Origin: Ascarosepion bandense
Lineage: Eukaryota; Mollusca; Cephalopoda; Sepiida; Sepiidae
Assembly: GCA_037127315.1 (NCBI GenBank)
Contig: JBBBDQ010000192.1
Coordinates: 667,001 to 731,000, forward strand
Reading direction: 5' to 3'
Length of the DNA: 64,000 nt
Shown here: one piece after another, positions 23,801-32,739 of the stretch
How positions within the stretch are numbered: the first letter of the stretch is position 1
Layout of the letters: every line of letters begins with the position of its first letter
Program-made: the position numbers and the translations under genes
The notes under the pieces: model-generated
What the model was told of the DNA's origin: nothing
Seen by the model: the letters and a program-made list of their open reading frames with translations, nothing else
Database searches by the model: none

Positions 23801-26756
23801 CCAAGTTAAACCAAGCTGGCTGCTTGCGTACAATTGTGGAAATGAAAACAACACCAAAAATAAAATGAATGACACCTGAATAAGTTGTAGAAAGTCTTTA
23901 AAAGAAAAAACAATCACCAATTGTCTTCTTCCCAAAGCCTGTTCCTATCAATCTGGTGACAGGACAGAAGGGAAGTTTCGACCAATTTCTCTAAGTAGTA
24001 ATTTGTGAAGCGTTTTTCTTCCTATTATTAATTCAAGTTTTTGGTTGGCAATATCACTTTGTCTCACTTCACACCAAGACTTCACAGAAACTGCCAAAGA
24101 GCTGTCTTTGAGTATGGTGGGTGGCTGGCAGCGGCGGTAATTCAAATTGACTTTGTTTCTGTGCAGTACTAGAACTGGATCTGACTTTGGTCCCTCAGAG
24201 CTCTGTATTTATACTTGTCCATTTTTACTGGTGTGGGTACAACGGGTACCGGGTGTGTTTATGCAAATCCTATCCTCAATAGTTTTCTGTCTCATGCATC
24301 CAATTAAATCACTCTTTCTCCCATCTTTAAGTAGAGTTATTACATGACGTCAGTTTACTTTTCTTCTCTTCTTTTAGCCAATTAGGGACTTTTTTTTTTT
24401 TCGTCCGCCTGGGTGGAACTACCATATGACGTCAATTTTTCTTTTCTTCTTAGCCAGTGCTGGATTGTCTTTTATCATCCGCTGGGCGGGACTATTACAT
24501 GATGTTGACTTTTTTTTTTTTTTTTAAGAGAATTTTCAATCTAGTCGTTCTCATAATTAATTGTTCTTTTCTCTCCGTCAACAAATCAACTTAACCTTTC
24601 CACTTGACTGAATTCCCAATCAGCAAAATTTCTCTCTTTTCACTTTGTCTATAGCTTGCAATAAGTCAAGCCTAACCTTTTTGACCTTCCTATCTTCCAC
24701 AGGTGTGTTTTGCTTTGCATTGCACTGGAATGAAGGAAAAATAGAATTTTTTTGTCTATTGTTTTATGGTATCTGGGGGAAGATTCATTCAACGCTGTCC
24801 ATTGACATTTTGGCCCTCATTCATGTTAGCTAGCATATTTAGCTGGGAATTATAGTTTAAAAAAAAAATACAAAATTTCATAATCAATTTCCATAGCTGG
24901 GAATTGATTAATAATGTCTCTTTTTTAGCAAAGTGGATCGCCTATGTCCTGAAAGGACGGGGCACATAGAAGAATTTTGACACCTGACCTCTCCAGCTGT
25001 GTCGTCAAGAATTTAGAAAATCAAAAACCTTTCCCAGTTATGTATTGCTCGTACATAATACTATTCCTATCAAGAACTTTTGCCTGACATCTGTGACCTC
25101 GATTAGCTCCGGTGTTTAAATGAACAATTACACTGGTTAATTTCTGATTCATATTTATTTTTAGTCCATTTGCAATCTTTTGGGAAAGTGAATCTTTTCT
25201 CAACTAAAAAAAAAATCGTCCTTTTCTTTTTCTTCTGTTCATATTGGAACAGTAAATGTTTCCTAGTTGATTCTTTTCTATCTGTAATAATTAATATTAA
25301 TGAAACTAACATAATTCTTCCATTGACACCATGTTAAATATTGTTATAATAGGGATTTTGCGATTTTTTTTTTATGCAGTCTGATATGACTGTTGTCATA
25401 ATACAAACAAATGCAATATTTTTAAATTAGGTCAAACTAAATACTTAGCTCAGAGGTAGAATCGCCGACTGATACCAATTCAGTCGGGTTTCAATCCTGG
25501 GTAAAAAGCAATCGGCTGTCTAACCGTACTGATGAGCTGTGATATAGCGAAACTGATCTGTCTGCGGATGACTATATGCGTTGTGGTGCAGTGGATATCG
25601 ACCCGAAACGGGAAATCAGGGAGCCAAGTTCTAATTCCAGCTGAATTCATTGCATTCACTTACACGCAAATACCCTTGGGAAAGGTATTAATCCATCTAT
25701 TCCCTCCAGTTATGGGTTAAATAATGAGCGAGATTGGGTTCTATAGTCTTGGCTGGCAACCAATCTACTGCAGAAAGCAATGGCAACCTACTGCTGGATA
25801 ATCTTCTGCCCAGTCAGTCATGTCTCTTTCGAGACATGATCACCCAAGTGTGTATCACATATGGCACTCAACTTACTGGAATACTCTTAATGCCAGCCAA
25901 ATACAAAAAACAAAAAAAAAAAGTTAAACTACCCAATACTTTCTATTTCTCTTTTTCAACTGTAAAATGTACAAAGATAGTTGCTCAATCTGGCTTTGTA
26001 ACAAAAATAAGGCAGTTTCACTAATTAGGATTTCCAAATTTTTTTAGTTTCTCCAAATGAAAAAAAAAATTAAATTTAGCCAATAAAATATACTCTCCAT
26101 AATGTATACCTTTTCCATATGTCTTGTATCTATCTACACCAAACTGGGTTATCTGAAATTGTCTATTAATGGCTCTTCCAAGAAAAATAAAATCGCTCAG
26201 CTTTTTTATTGAGTTGACTTAAGGATTTTATCACATTCATTTCTGTTTACAGATATGGATAATGGAATTGATGATGATGATGACCCTGATGCCTTGGCTG
26301 ATCCTGTATACCACATTAATATCCAGGTAAACAAATGTAACTATTTTGATGGGACATACTTCCAGAAATACTTTCGTAATTAACAGTTCAGTCATTTTAG
26401 CATGAGTGGAACTTATGACTAAGTTAAAAAATATATTCCTAAGATTGCAATTTGTGAATTAATATAAATATATTCTTATATGTAAAACATTTTTCCATTC
26501 TTCAAAGTACATGCATATATTTAGAATAGTTAATAATTTGATGTGTTACATTCTGATAGAATGTTAAGTTGAATCTATAAAAATATTCTGTGCAAATTAT
26601 ATATTAAGACTTTAAAAGAACTTCTTTTTTTTTTCTTAGGTTTATTTGACTGAATTTCTACAATCTTTGTCTCAGCAACCATTTTACAACATGTTCAGTA
26701 GTCATCATACTCCTGTTGAGAAGCAAGTATTACAAACAATTGGTATTCAGTGTTAA
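5767..26756 (+). CDS. IPO9: Importin-9, C-terminal part (nine exons)
   Basis: Importin-9 is a HEAT-repeat karyopherin-beta that carries cargo such as core histones H2A-H2B, actin and ribosomal proteins into the nucleus (family knowledge). The coding segments are 5767-5895, 6413-6485, 7031-7233, 9089-9255, 11029-11159, 18179-18303, 18625-18727, 26253-26326 and 26640-26756. All have GT/AG borders and phases that join into one frame of 373 residues, about the last third of the roughly 1,040-residue family. Diagnostic stretches are [37 protein letters not shown] followed by [22 protein letters not shown], an acidic loop, and DPDALADP to the end at QTIGIQC. The acidic loop fits the histone-handling role. 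Upstream exons are outside the window. Introns 5 (7,019 bp) and 7 (7,525 bp) are enlarged by mobile elements. The orthology call is very secure; exon borders are read by eye. Confidence 0.95.
6413..6485 (+). CDS. IPO9: IPO9 exon b
   Basis: The acceptor is TTTTGGTAG and the donor is CAAG before GTAAGA. The 73 nt encode SGGECLRAF and end WQDEQG, with the last codon split in phase 1. This continues directly from exon a, and the pair GGECLRA / W-DEQG is typical of importin-9. Confidence 0.93.
7031..7233 (+). CDS. IPO9: IPO9 exon c
   Basis: The acceptor is TTTTCTAG and the donor is CAG before GTAAGT. The 203 nt complete the split glycine codon and encode [16 protein letters not shown], then [12 protein letters not shown] and [13 protein letters not shown]. 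These are two HEAT helices strongly like those of vertebrate importin-9. The exon ends in phase 0. Confidence 0.94.
8309..8340 (+). other. G-rich island, potential two-tier G-quadruplex
   Basis: A GGT/GGGG-rich island (for example GGTGGTTGGGGTGGTGGTGG) with at least six G pairs, two of them GGGG, stands alone in an otherwise AT-rich intron. The sequence fits a two-tetrad quadruplex on the transcript strand. No function is shown. Confidence 0.4.
9089..9255 (+). CDS. IPO9: IPO9 exon d
   Basis: A long T-rich tract ending in AAAG precedes the exon, and the donor is GTCAG before GTTAGG, a weaker match to consensus. The 167 nt encode [13 protein letters not shown], then the family hallmark PGPTGKPAL and [14 protein letters not shown]. 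The reading frame runs on into intron sequence after the donor, which shows why a simple open-frame view overextends it. Confidence 0.95.
9765..10625 (-). mobile_element. LINE fragment (CR1/jockey-like), intron 4 of IPO9
   Basis: The minus strand holds an endonuclease-domain piece at 10,420-10,620 ([32 protein letters not shown]) and a C-terminal reverse-transcriptase tail near 9,770-9,900 that shifts frame. The middle, including most of the RT, is missing. It is related to the copies at 27,090-30,270 and 48,000-50,445, which share the EEPTRV region or tail. Confidence 0.7.
11029..11159 (+). CDS. IPO9: IPO9 exon e
   Basis: The acceptor is TTTATCAG and the donor is AAAG before GTGAGT. The 131 nt join the phase-2 end of exon d to give [16 protein letters not shown], then [21 protein letters not shown]. 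The R-T-R basic cluster corresponds to the RTRSKSAK segment of vertebrate importin-9. Confidence 0.93.
11160..12229 (+). other. IPO9 intron 5, first part, nothing recognised
   Basis: AT-rich intronic sequence with no recognisable protein motif on either strand and several poly-A or poly-T runs. Confidence 0.45.
12230..12964 (-). mobile_element. Very degraded LINE remnant
   Basis: On the minus strand broken phrases such as QISELWKAIEML and FKINLTKRE resemble the end of a non-LTR reverse transcriptase and its connection region, but stops are frequent. A T run at 12,718-12,735 separates parts. The family is uncertain. Confidence 0.3.
12965..13500 (+). mobile_element. Ty3/gypsy element A, RT-RNase H part (left piece)
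   Basis: The plus strand reads through the end of a Ty3-type reverse transcriptase ([30 protein letters not shown]) into RNase H ([28 protein letters not shown]). Several frameshifts are present. The frame breaks at GLAMIY, where a LINE has inserted, and resumes after 15,490. The element's 5' half was not found. Confidence 0.85.
13501..15490 (-). mobile_element. 5'-truncated LINE inserted in Ty3 element A
   Basis: This non-LTR retroelement (CR1/jockey group) reads on the minus strand and its poly-A tail is the T run at 13,501-13,519. Two open frames, 14685-15386 and 13691-14785, give a nearly complete reverse transcriptase: [34 protein letters not shown], then after a small deletion/frameshift the motif [20 protein letters not shown] and Y-A-D-N. 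The catalytic YADD has become YADN, and the C-terminal tail ends LWNSLPQ and [12 protein letters not shown]. The N-terminal endonuclease is missing. GC content is higher than the surroundings, suggesting a fairly recent insertion. Confidence 0.9.
15491..16547 (+). mobile_element. Ty3/gypsy element A, RNase H-integrase part (right piece)
   Basis: The plus strand resumes the interrupted RNase H (KFHRFIHGR at 15,492-15,518 and then HKP) into [20 protein letters not shown] and ADGLSRL. The integrase zinc domain follows ([30 protein letters not shown]), then the core ([57 protein letters not shown]). The D, D and E of the integrase core are visible. Stops at 15,531 and other sites show it is dead. 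The integrase C-terminus is displaced to 17,215. Confidence 0.9.
16548..17214 (+). mobile_element. LTR-element fragment inserted in integrase of element A
   Basis: This segment interrupts the integrase of element A. It carries a different pol C-terminus ([16 protein letters not shown]), then a polypurine tract AGGGGGGAG at 16,753-16,761 followed directly by TGTGGGGAAAATTG, which looks like the start of an LTR at 16,762. A TATAAG lies at about 16,956 and a T run near 17,121-17,147. So it appears to be the 3' end of a second Ty3-like element. Its exact borders are not resolved. Confidence 0.55.
17215..17870 (+). mobile_element. Ty3 element A, integrase C-terminal domain and 3' LTR remnant
   Basis: The plus strand encodes [15 protein letters not shown] and [20 protein letters not shown], the GPY/F-like end of an integrase, then a basic tail [12 protein letters not shown]. 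After the stop, AATAAA lies at about 17,817, as expected inside a 3' LTR. The outer edge of the LTR was not defined. Confidence 0.7.
18179..18303 (+). CDS. IPO9: IPO9 exon f
   Basis: The acceptor CTCTTTTCAG is strong and the donor is GAT before GTAAGC. The 125 nt encode [20 protein letters not shown] and end in the acidic stretch EEEELVD. It is separated from exon e by a 7-kb intron containing nested retroelements, yet the frame is kept. Confidence 0.93.
18625..18727 (+). CDS. IPO9: IPO9 exon g, acidic loop
   Basis: The acceptor is TTTTTGCAG and the donor is AATG before GTTAGT. The 103 nt begin [12 protein letters not shown], encoded by seven consecutive GAT codons, followed by [17 protein letters not shown]. 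In importin-9 the acidic loop of the C-terminal HEAT repeats helps bind basic cargo such as histones. The pure GAT run is a coding microsatellite and may vary in length between individuals. Confidence 0.92.
18728..19360 (+). other. IPO9 intron 7, first part, nothing recognised
   Basis: AT-rich intron sequence after exon g, without recognisable coding or repeat motifs. Confidence 0.4.
19365..22275 (-). mobile_element. RLE-type non-LTR retrotransposon, degraded
   Basis: The minus strand carries, in order, a basic N-terminal part ([15 protein letters not shown], 21,935-22,207), reverse transcriptase pieces ([39 protein letters not shown], then [19 protein letters not shown] and RTYMDDMTL near 21,200-21,230), a zinc knuckle [17 protein letters not shown] (20,240-20,300), and a restriction-like endonuclease segment [10 protein letters not shown] with [12 protein letters not shown] (19,900-20,000). 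The order RT, CCHC, endonuclease is that of R2/R4/NeSL-type elements. The region around RT motif A is deleted and frames shift. The segment 19,365-19,560 is GC-rich and is probably the 3' untranslated part. Confidence 0.88.
22276..23349 (+). other. IPO9 intron 7, middle part, nothing recognised
   Basis: AT-rich intron with no recognisable motif on either strand. Confidence 0.4.
23350..23700 (-). mobile_element. Penelope-like reverse transcriptase fragment
   Basis: The minus strand encodes [20 protein letters not shown] and later YSDDALLI and [10 protein letters not shown]. The order NNFY-QK-GLPMGSPLSP then Y-DD is that of Penelope-like elements; here the GSP loop and the first D-adjacent residue are altered. 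It is only a piece, with no GIY-YIG part nearby. Confidence 0.55.
24335..24525 (+). repeat. ~75-80 bp tandem repeat with TGACGTCA palindromes
   Basis: Two and a half units start at the palindromes TGACGTCA at 24345-24352 and 24427-24434, with a decayed third at about 24,500-24,508. Each unit continues with a TTTTCTTCT tract, TTAGCCA and a CGTCCGCCTGGG-like end. TGACGTCA is the CRE/ATF core site. The repeat may be part of an LTR; upstream a TATTTATA (about 24,210) and ATGCAAAT (about 24,261) also look promoter-like. Confidence 0.55.
25440..25510 (+). mobile_element. tRNA-like SINE head
   Basis: An A-box-like TTAGCTCAGAGG and a B-box-like GGGTTTCAATCC are spaced as in a tRNA. Between them an extended 8-bp stem CCGACTGA/TCAGTCGG encloses a 7-base loop. 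The extra base in the B box, the 8-bp stem and the lack of a clear acceptor stem argue against a functional tRNA gene. Confidence 0.5.
25570..25885 (+). mobile_element. SINE family A, longest copy
   Basis: The tRNA-like head has TGGTGCAGTGG and AAGTTCTAATTCC. It is followed by a conserved body containing CATTCACTTACACGCAAATA, TCCATCTATTCCCTCCAG, GAAAGCAATGGCAACC and ATCACATATGGCACTCAAC. Parts of the body recur at 36,098-36,190, 46,315-46,475 (reverse) and 53,328-53,530, which defines a dispersed family. Confidence 0.75.
25886..26252 (+). other. IPO9 intron 7, last part
   Basis: AT-rich sequence up to the acceptor of exon h, with nothing recognised. Confidence 0.4.
26253..26326 (+). CDS. IPO9: IPO9 exon h
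   Basis: The acceptor is TTCTGTTTACAG and the donor is ATCCAG before GTAAAC. The 74 nt encode [18 protein letters not shown] and VYHINIQ, closely matching the DDPDAL-DPLYQIDLQ segment of vertebrate importin-9. The split aspartate codon joins correctly across the 7.5-kb intron. Confidence 0.93.
26640..26756 (+). CDS. IPO9: IPO9 terminal coding exon
   Basis: The acceptor is a T-rich tract ending CTTAG. The exon encodes [19 protein letters not shown], then VLQTIGIQC and a TAA stop at 26754-26756. Vertebrate importin-9 ends at LQTIGI, so the end is conserved with two extra residues. Confidence 0.94.
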   Translation, partial: VYLTEFLQSLSQQPFYNMFSSHHTPVEKQVLQTIGIQC

Positions 26757-27070
26757 ACAAAGGATTTTCACAGATCTACTTTTGTCTTGCCAAAAGCCTG
26801 CCAAATAAAGTGATTTGTTCTTCCTTCATTGGAATGGATAGCAGGGAAGAAATAAAACTTTTGCCATTCTGAATATACTTACATATACAGCATAACCAAA
26901 TACTGCTTAAATTGAATTGTTTTCACTCTTTATAATTCCTCATTTCTATTGTTGGGGAAAAGGTGGAATCAGAGAAATGGAATTGCATTCCTGTTTGAAA
27001 TGAAAAAGAATTTATGTATTTAATAGAATATCAAGTTCTGTAAATAAAATTGTTTAAAAAACATTTTGTT
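26757..27070 (+). terminator. IPO9: IPO9 3'UTR and polyadenylation signals
   Basis: Three AATAAA hexamers follow the stop at 26804-26809, 26851-26856 and 27043-27048. The last lies just before A-rich then T-rich sequence, so cleavage near 27,060-27,070 is the likely main 3' end, with possible shorter forms from the earlier signals. LINE-derived sequence starts soon after. Confidence 0.6.
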
Positions 27071-27929
27071 CTAATCATTTTATGCTCAAGCAAGGTGATA
27101 AAACTAAGACACTAGATGGTTACTGAAAATGAAAAACATTATAGTGGAGAAAACATTAGTAAGGAGAATGGGCAATAAAAAGAATAGGATTCAAGGAGAG
27201 ATAAGATAACAATTTATGTTGCTTTTTAATTTTTGAAGATTGTACTTGATATGAAAGCAAGCTGAGAGAGTTCCAGAGAAGAGAAAAAACTATTAGAATT
27301 GAACTTAGCTACATTGGCAATTTCAACAGTAAAATCAAGACCTAGCTGCTAGTCTAGAACTATGCAACAAATTCATCAAGTCAAGATACCAAAGAGGAAA
27401 GCTCATCAGAACAATTGTCATGAAAATATTTGTAGAAAAGCCAAAGGAAACTATATTACAGTGGTGCGAAAGTAATTGAAACTGAGATGCCAATATGGGA
27501 TTGATAATGTTGCAAATTTTTCTCTTGATTTTGTTCAGAATCTCAACATACATAATAAAAGCATGAGACTTGCTGAGACAAAAATATTCAATGTACAGGC
27601 AAAAGATAGATTTATAAAGGTGCAAGTAAGAAAAATTGTCTAGCACATCTGAAAGGTCAATAGCAAAATTTAGGAACAAAATAGGTTCAAGGTTAAATCT
27701 GTGGAGGACACTCACATTTATATAAAATGACCTTGAAAAACAGCCATTGAAGACAATTTTGATTTCACGATTTGAGAAGAAAGATCAAACCAGATCAAAA
27801 ATTTGATCAGATCCTCTAACCCTTCAACATATTCAAAGCAACAGCCCAAACTTCACCAATTTTATCTAAAGTTTTCAGCGATAATTGTTAACACATAGGC
27901 AATTGACTGAATCACTAGGGTATATCATT

Positions 27930-28110
27930 TTCATTCCTTGCATAGAGCTTCTTTTGGTAGTCATGAGTTATCTCCCTCTAACCCTTTAAGTTACTTGTTC
28001 ACCACTGCTGTAGCCTGATATTGAACTCACAACTCTTTGGGTCAAGTCACAGGAACTAGCCAATATTTATATCCACTGGGCCATGTATCCTTAAGGACAA
28101 GAACTGAATT
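27930..28110 (-). mobile_element. SINE family B copy
   Basis: On the minus strand TGGCCCAGTGG (A box) and GAGTTGTGAGTTCAA (B box) are spaced as in a tRNA-derived promoter. The same sequence, with CAACTCTTTGGGTCAAGT and ATATCCACTGGGCCATGT, recurs at 41,540-41,700. Confidence 0.6.
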
Positions 28111-28129
28111 TCTGGGACTGTAATGAAGG

Positions 28130-28245
28130 GTTCAGTTCGAAATTCCTAGCACTAGAAGAAAGCTGGAGTGTACAACAGCCAAAACATTGTAGAAGTGGCA
28201 ACAAAGATGACGACAATAGTCCAAACAGTGTAAATACTACCTCAT
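28130..28245 (+). repeat. Dispersed ~110-bp repeat M, copy 1
   Basis: It begins GGGTTCAGTTCGAAATTCC and continues through GGCAACAAAGATGACGACAA. Reverse-complement copies are at 31,225-31,325 and 41,435-41,515. The GTTCGAAATTCC core is B-box-like, so it may be a tRNA-derived piece. Confidence 0.5.
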
Positions 28246-28864
28246 CTCAGAAGTATAGACAAATAGTGAAAAACATTGTTTGACAGAAGACTCTGTCATA
28301 CGTGATGCTTAATCATTTCAGAATTGAGCTTCTCATACTTAGCCAAAAATAGGTAGAAGACTAATAGATCAATAGTTTGAAGGATCAGATGATTTTTAAA
28401 AACAGGAACTACAAAAAAGGATTTCCAACAATCTGGAATGCAAGATATTATTGGAGAGAACAGGAGCACATTTCTTTTAAGATAATTGCAGGAATACCAT
28501 TTAGTCCATGTGCTTTGTTGGGATTAAGTTTAGAGATGATAGCAGAAATGTACACACTGTAGAGACTTAATTTTTTTGTAGAAAATCAAGCAAATGCATC
28601 AAGAATAGAATGGAAAGAGAATTTACAAGTAAGGGATTCTGCTTTATCTAAAAGATAAAAAGAGGTGGGATTAGACCACGAGACTTACCCATATTTAATA
28701 TCTGATAGTCACAAGGACCAACATGAAGCTATACAGTGCCTCATTCTATCAGCAAACACATTGTCACATGGAAGACATTTGCAATTGTTGTGATCAGAAA
28801 GTGATTTTTATGGGTTATAGCAACTGCAAGTGTGAACCAAAGAAATTGTGGTTTCACTTGGTAT

Positions 28865-29713
28865 TGTGACACGATAACTAGGCGTATATTAAGGTGCTTT
28901 GTAAAATATGTATTTTATTATAATAGATTAAAATAGAAAATGGTTAAGAATAGAAAATAGTTTAAAAACGTGTTTCGTTTAACAAAAGTGAAAAAGAAAA
29001 AATAAATAAACACTTTCTTTTATAAGGAAAATTGTGGAAGAGAAAAGGGTATCAGATTACTGTTAAATCTTACCAGTCTTCCGGTAAATATTTGACTAAG
29101 TGATTTAATGTGATAAGAGATAAAGTTCAGGAAATAGGTTTTTGAATGACCAGGTCAAAAACTGTCTTTTACTGTATCTTAACCACATTAAGAATTTTCT
29201 GGCGGAAGCTTTAAGATAAAAGATAAAAAAAACCCTGGAAAAAATACTAAGGCTAAGTGCATACTGGATGTCTGCCAGGATGTTTACACATCAAAAGAAG
29301 GAAAATTTAAGTACCTTGAAATTTCAGACTTACAGTCGCCAATGCTTATCACTCGATGGTCTAAAGCATTTCCGGATTAATTTTGAATAAATACAGGTGA
29401 TTTTTCCGAACCGATCAGTGAATTGAGTTAAGTTAGTTGAGTGAGTAGAAACTCTGTCTTGTTTCGGTCAGTTCGGATTTGATCTCCATTAATTAGAGTT
29501 AGAGCTTTGTGTCACATTCGCCTGCCCCAACCGAAAAGGTTAACTCTAAACGAAATAAAGCAACTCATCCAAGTTGTGGAAGTTCGTTCCTTATAGTTTA
29601 ATCTTGTACCCCCAGCTTGAGGCTCCAACTTTTTCAACAAACTTCCGGCAAACATCACAGCGTGGAGAACAGCCGCCGGAGAAATTGTTCGGACTGTCCA
29701 CTGGGGTGTTACA
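28865..29713 (+). mobile_element. Solo LTR, family 1, with 4-bp target duplication
   Basis: The 849-bp segment starts TGTGACACGATAACT and ends GGGGTGTTACA, so its ends are TG...CA and inversely related. The four bases GTAT stand directly before it (28861-28864) and directly after it (29714-29717). An AATAAA lies at 29554-29559 near the right end, so transcription would run on the plus strand. An inverted copy of the same LTR is at 49,640-50,419. No internal region is present, as expected after LTR-LTR recombination. Confidence 0.88.
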
Positions 29714-30270
29714 GTATTTCAAGATGGCACAAAAGCTTTGATACCAGTTATCACTAAAGAAACCTTAATGGCACAATTTCAGTAGGAAGATTAGATTTCA
29801 CTCTAAGGTAGAACATGAAGAAAAATCATGAAATAAATTCCAATTGATACAGTGGTAACAAAGAAGTTATGAATGAAAAGGAGGGGTCATGTTTAATAAA
29901 GGACCTAAAAGAAATAACATACACTACAGCATGATCTGAATTTCCAAGAGGACAGAGCTGTGGTGTTCAACAAGAGACAGGAGAGGAAGTAAGGAACAAA
30001 TTGTGTAGAGGAGAATTTGTTGATAATAATTATTAGGGAAATATACTACTTGATTGAGAGATTTTTCAACTAAAAATTTGTAAGTCTGAATATATGATTA
30101 GTGATTAAGCCACTTGACATGAGCATTAAAAACAAAGAGAGAATCACCAAAACAGAGAATCAATTTGATACTGTTTGATATTTTGTCTAATATGCTATAG
30201 TGCTGAGAGGAAGAAGAGCAATAAAGGTAAAAAAGGAGTGGCTAACAGTGTAATAGTGAAATTCAAAAGC

Positions 30271-31224
30271 ATATGAAAGAATCATTTGAGATGATTTCTT
30301 TGCCATTGAAAGATTTTCCAGGATATGTAGAAGAAAAAGTGTGTAAAAAGCAAAGAAAAGAAATAACCTTCAAATATAAATTTAAATAATTTTATTATTG
30401 AGTATAAAAAATAAGCTTTGTCTTTCAAGTTGAAAGAAACAAATTTAAAAGTTCTTTGCAAACAGTTCAATGAAATAGGTTTTGTTTTTCTTTTTGCAAC
30501 AATGTAATGATTGCATTAGTATAAGTAAAAAGATCTGTATGAATTCATCACAAATTTTAACATTTTACATTATTTTATGTATGTATAATGTGTTGTGTGC
30601 TTCTAGCAGTCAGCAAGCTATCAATGATGATATTTTTACTATTTCTACAATTTCCTTGTTTTATATATCCTAGTTGTATATTTTTTGTATTTTGTGAATT
30701 ACTTTAAAAGCTAAAAGGGACTTAGAACTCAATAAATAAGTTTGAGCATCCAGCATTGTTCACATTCTCTGATCATTTTTTTGCTAAAGAATATTAATTT
30801 ACATTACTCTACTTACAAAAAAAAACATTGAATCACAGGAAGTTAAGTTAGATTTACTGAACTCAGAAGTTTTATTTGTTAATAAATATATTTCCCAACT
30901 TTTAATTCAAATGTTAGAATGGAAAAGATTGCTAATCATTTTCTGTATAGCTTTCAAAGTTTTGAAGCAAACAACACAAAAATGGTCATCTGCTTTTTGA
31001 AAGCTGGAACTGCCTTTGAGGAAAATTTCATTGATGGGTTGTTAAATGCTAACGTGAAAATTTGAATTTGGAACTTGAGATTTTTAGTGCTATTACTTAA
31101 ATCTACTAAATTTTTTTCTACAATTTTTCATGGAGTTCCTCACATATGTACCCTTTGACAAAGAAGAACATAGGCTGGAACAAAATTAGTTTTGTTGAGT
31201 GCCAAGATAACTGGAGACAGTATT
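30271..31224. other. Intergenic, nothing recognised
   Basis: AT-rich sequence with no coding or repeat motif that could be assigned. Confidence 0.4.
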
Positions 31225-31340
31225 TACATTATTCTGACTATTGTCCTCATCTTAGTTGCCATTTGTACCACTTTTCAGCCTTCAGGTGCTAAGAATTTCA
31301 AACTGAATCTTTTATTACAATCACTGGGGTGTATGAGCTT
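31225..31340 (-). repeat. Dispersed repeat M, copy 2
   Basis: TATTGTCCTCATCTTAGTTG and GTGCTAAGAATTTCAAACTG match the reverse complement of the repeat at 28,130-28,245 and the same-strand copy at 41,435-41,515. Confidence 0.5.
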
Positions 31341-31439
31341 CACCACAGACTTACTGATTATCGTGACTTGTCCTGCTTTTTTTTAATGAAACTTCTGGAA
31401 CAAGATTTATAAGTTGGAGGTTTTTCTTCAGGGTGGCAA

Positions 31440-31470
31440 ATCACATCACATCACATCAGATCAGACAAAG
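31440..31470 (+). repeat. Short CACAT/CAGAT simple repeat
   Basis: A short run of ATCAC(A) units drifting to ATCAG lies inside T- and C-rich sequence. No function is suggested. Confidence 0.4.
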
Positions 31471-31970
31471 TGGTGGACTCATCTTTCTTGTCTGGTCAGC
31501 ATCTATCCTCTGGTTTGCACCTCTCTCTCTCTTGACTGTGTTCTCTCTAGACTCTGGAATGTGTCTATTCATGTCTGCCGTTGAATCTCATTTGTGTGTT
31601 GTGTCATGTCTCTGCTGAGCCTCACTATCTGTCAGCTGTCATTATCTATCTGCACATCCCTGCACTTTGTCATTGTCTGCCTCTCCAGTCTGCACCCACT
31701 GTGTGTTATCTCCACTGAGTTTATTTGGTCTGGTCTCCACCAGATTTCTCCAGTATAGTCTTTGCTAGATCTCTGACTTCACCTCTTCATATTGAATCTT
31801 TTAGCAGAGGATGATCACCCCAGCCTGGGTACAATGAACACCAGTCAGGCCCAGTGTTTAAGCTAAATATTTATCTAGCTTAAATGGAGTCCTGCATCCA
31901 GCAGGGGTGCATGTGATGTGCTCTAGGTATGCTAGTGTTCTCCCAAACAACCAATTAGAGCTCTCTCTTT

Positions 31971-32212
31971 GGTCACCTGATCAAAATCATTTCCTTCCTG
32001 CTTTGTGTGAGCGCCTCTCACCATTACTGCCTGAGGGGCATGGAACGTCTCTCCAACTTTTCTGAAATCCCACCAAGGTCTTTTCCTCATTGGTCATCTG
32101 ATCAACTGTCTCCTTTCTGCTTTGTGTGGATGCCTCTCACTAAACCAACCAAAGGGCATAATCAAGCCAAACAGCTAAGTTTGAATTATCATCCCAAATC
32201 CTTCTTATTGTG
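31971..32212 (+). repeat. Tandem duplication, ~121-bp unit
   Basis: Two adjacent copies start GGTCACCTGATCAA (31,971) and GGTCATCTGATCAA (32,092). Both contain CTGCTTTGTGTG, GCCTCTCAC and GGGCAT at matching offsets. The unit length is about 121 bp. The host repeat family is unknown. Confidence 0.6.
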
Positions 32213-32739
32213 CCTTTCTGTATAGTCATTTTTGCACCTAGGATATTTTCATTTCAATCATTTTACCAAGTGACAAAAAAAGGAGCAATCGCTTGATTTG
32301 AGACATTTTATCACATTCCAGCAGCCAAAAAATTTAATCATTGCTCTTTTCTATTTTCCTTTGGAAGCCCATTTTCTTTCAAAAGTTAATTCTTATCAGT
32401 CAACTGAATTTCATGCCCAGATGTCGTTTTAGTGGTTGTAAAAATATTTATCTATAATTAGGTGATAGCATATACTGAAAACCTCCTATCTCAGTCCTAA
32501 CCAAACCCAGATGGTTTTACCTTTCTAGCAGATGAAAAAATTCAATTATTAATTCCCTTTCATTTGTCTGGCATCATTATATCTTCAGTCTATTGAGAAT
32601 TATTGTTTTTCTGTCTTCTAGTTTTTTCCAATTTTACTAGTACCTTTCCAGTAGTGTCACAAACATATTGAATCAAACATTTATTAATCAACTGAATAAT
32701 TTTTTAAATGTTAATAAATTTTAAAATTTATCAGTGTTT

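Larger units (their letters stand above)
27090..30270 (-). mobile_element. Long degraded LINE, interrupted by a SINE and a solo LTR
   Basis: On the minus strand the C-terminal RT tail is visible at 27,335-27,715 (YIEYFC, INPILASQFQLLSHH, LDLMN), followed upstream by scattered RT and endonuclease-like pieces to about 30,270. Nucleotide similarity to the 3' part of the LINE at 13,700-13,900 supports the orientation (for example GAGTTCCA and ACCTAG-TGCTA-TCTAG blocks). Stops are dense, so it is old. A SINE lies at 27,930-28,110 and a solo LTR at 28,865-29,713. Confidence 0.65.

Noticed and set aside
25440..25510. Functional tRNA gene
   Set aside because: The B box has an extra base, the anticodon-like stem is 8 bp, position 33 of the loop is not T, and no acceptor stem closes.
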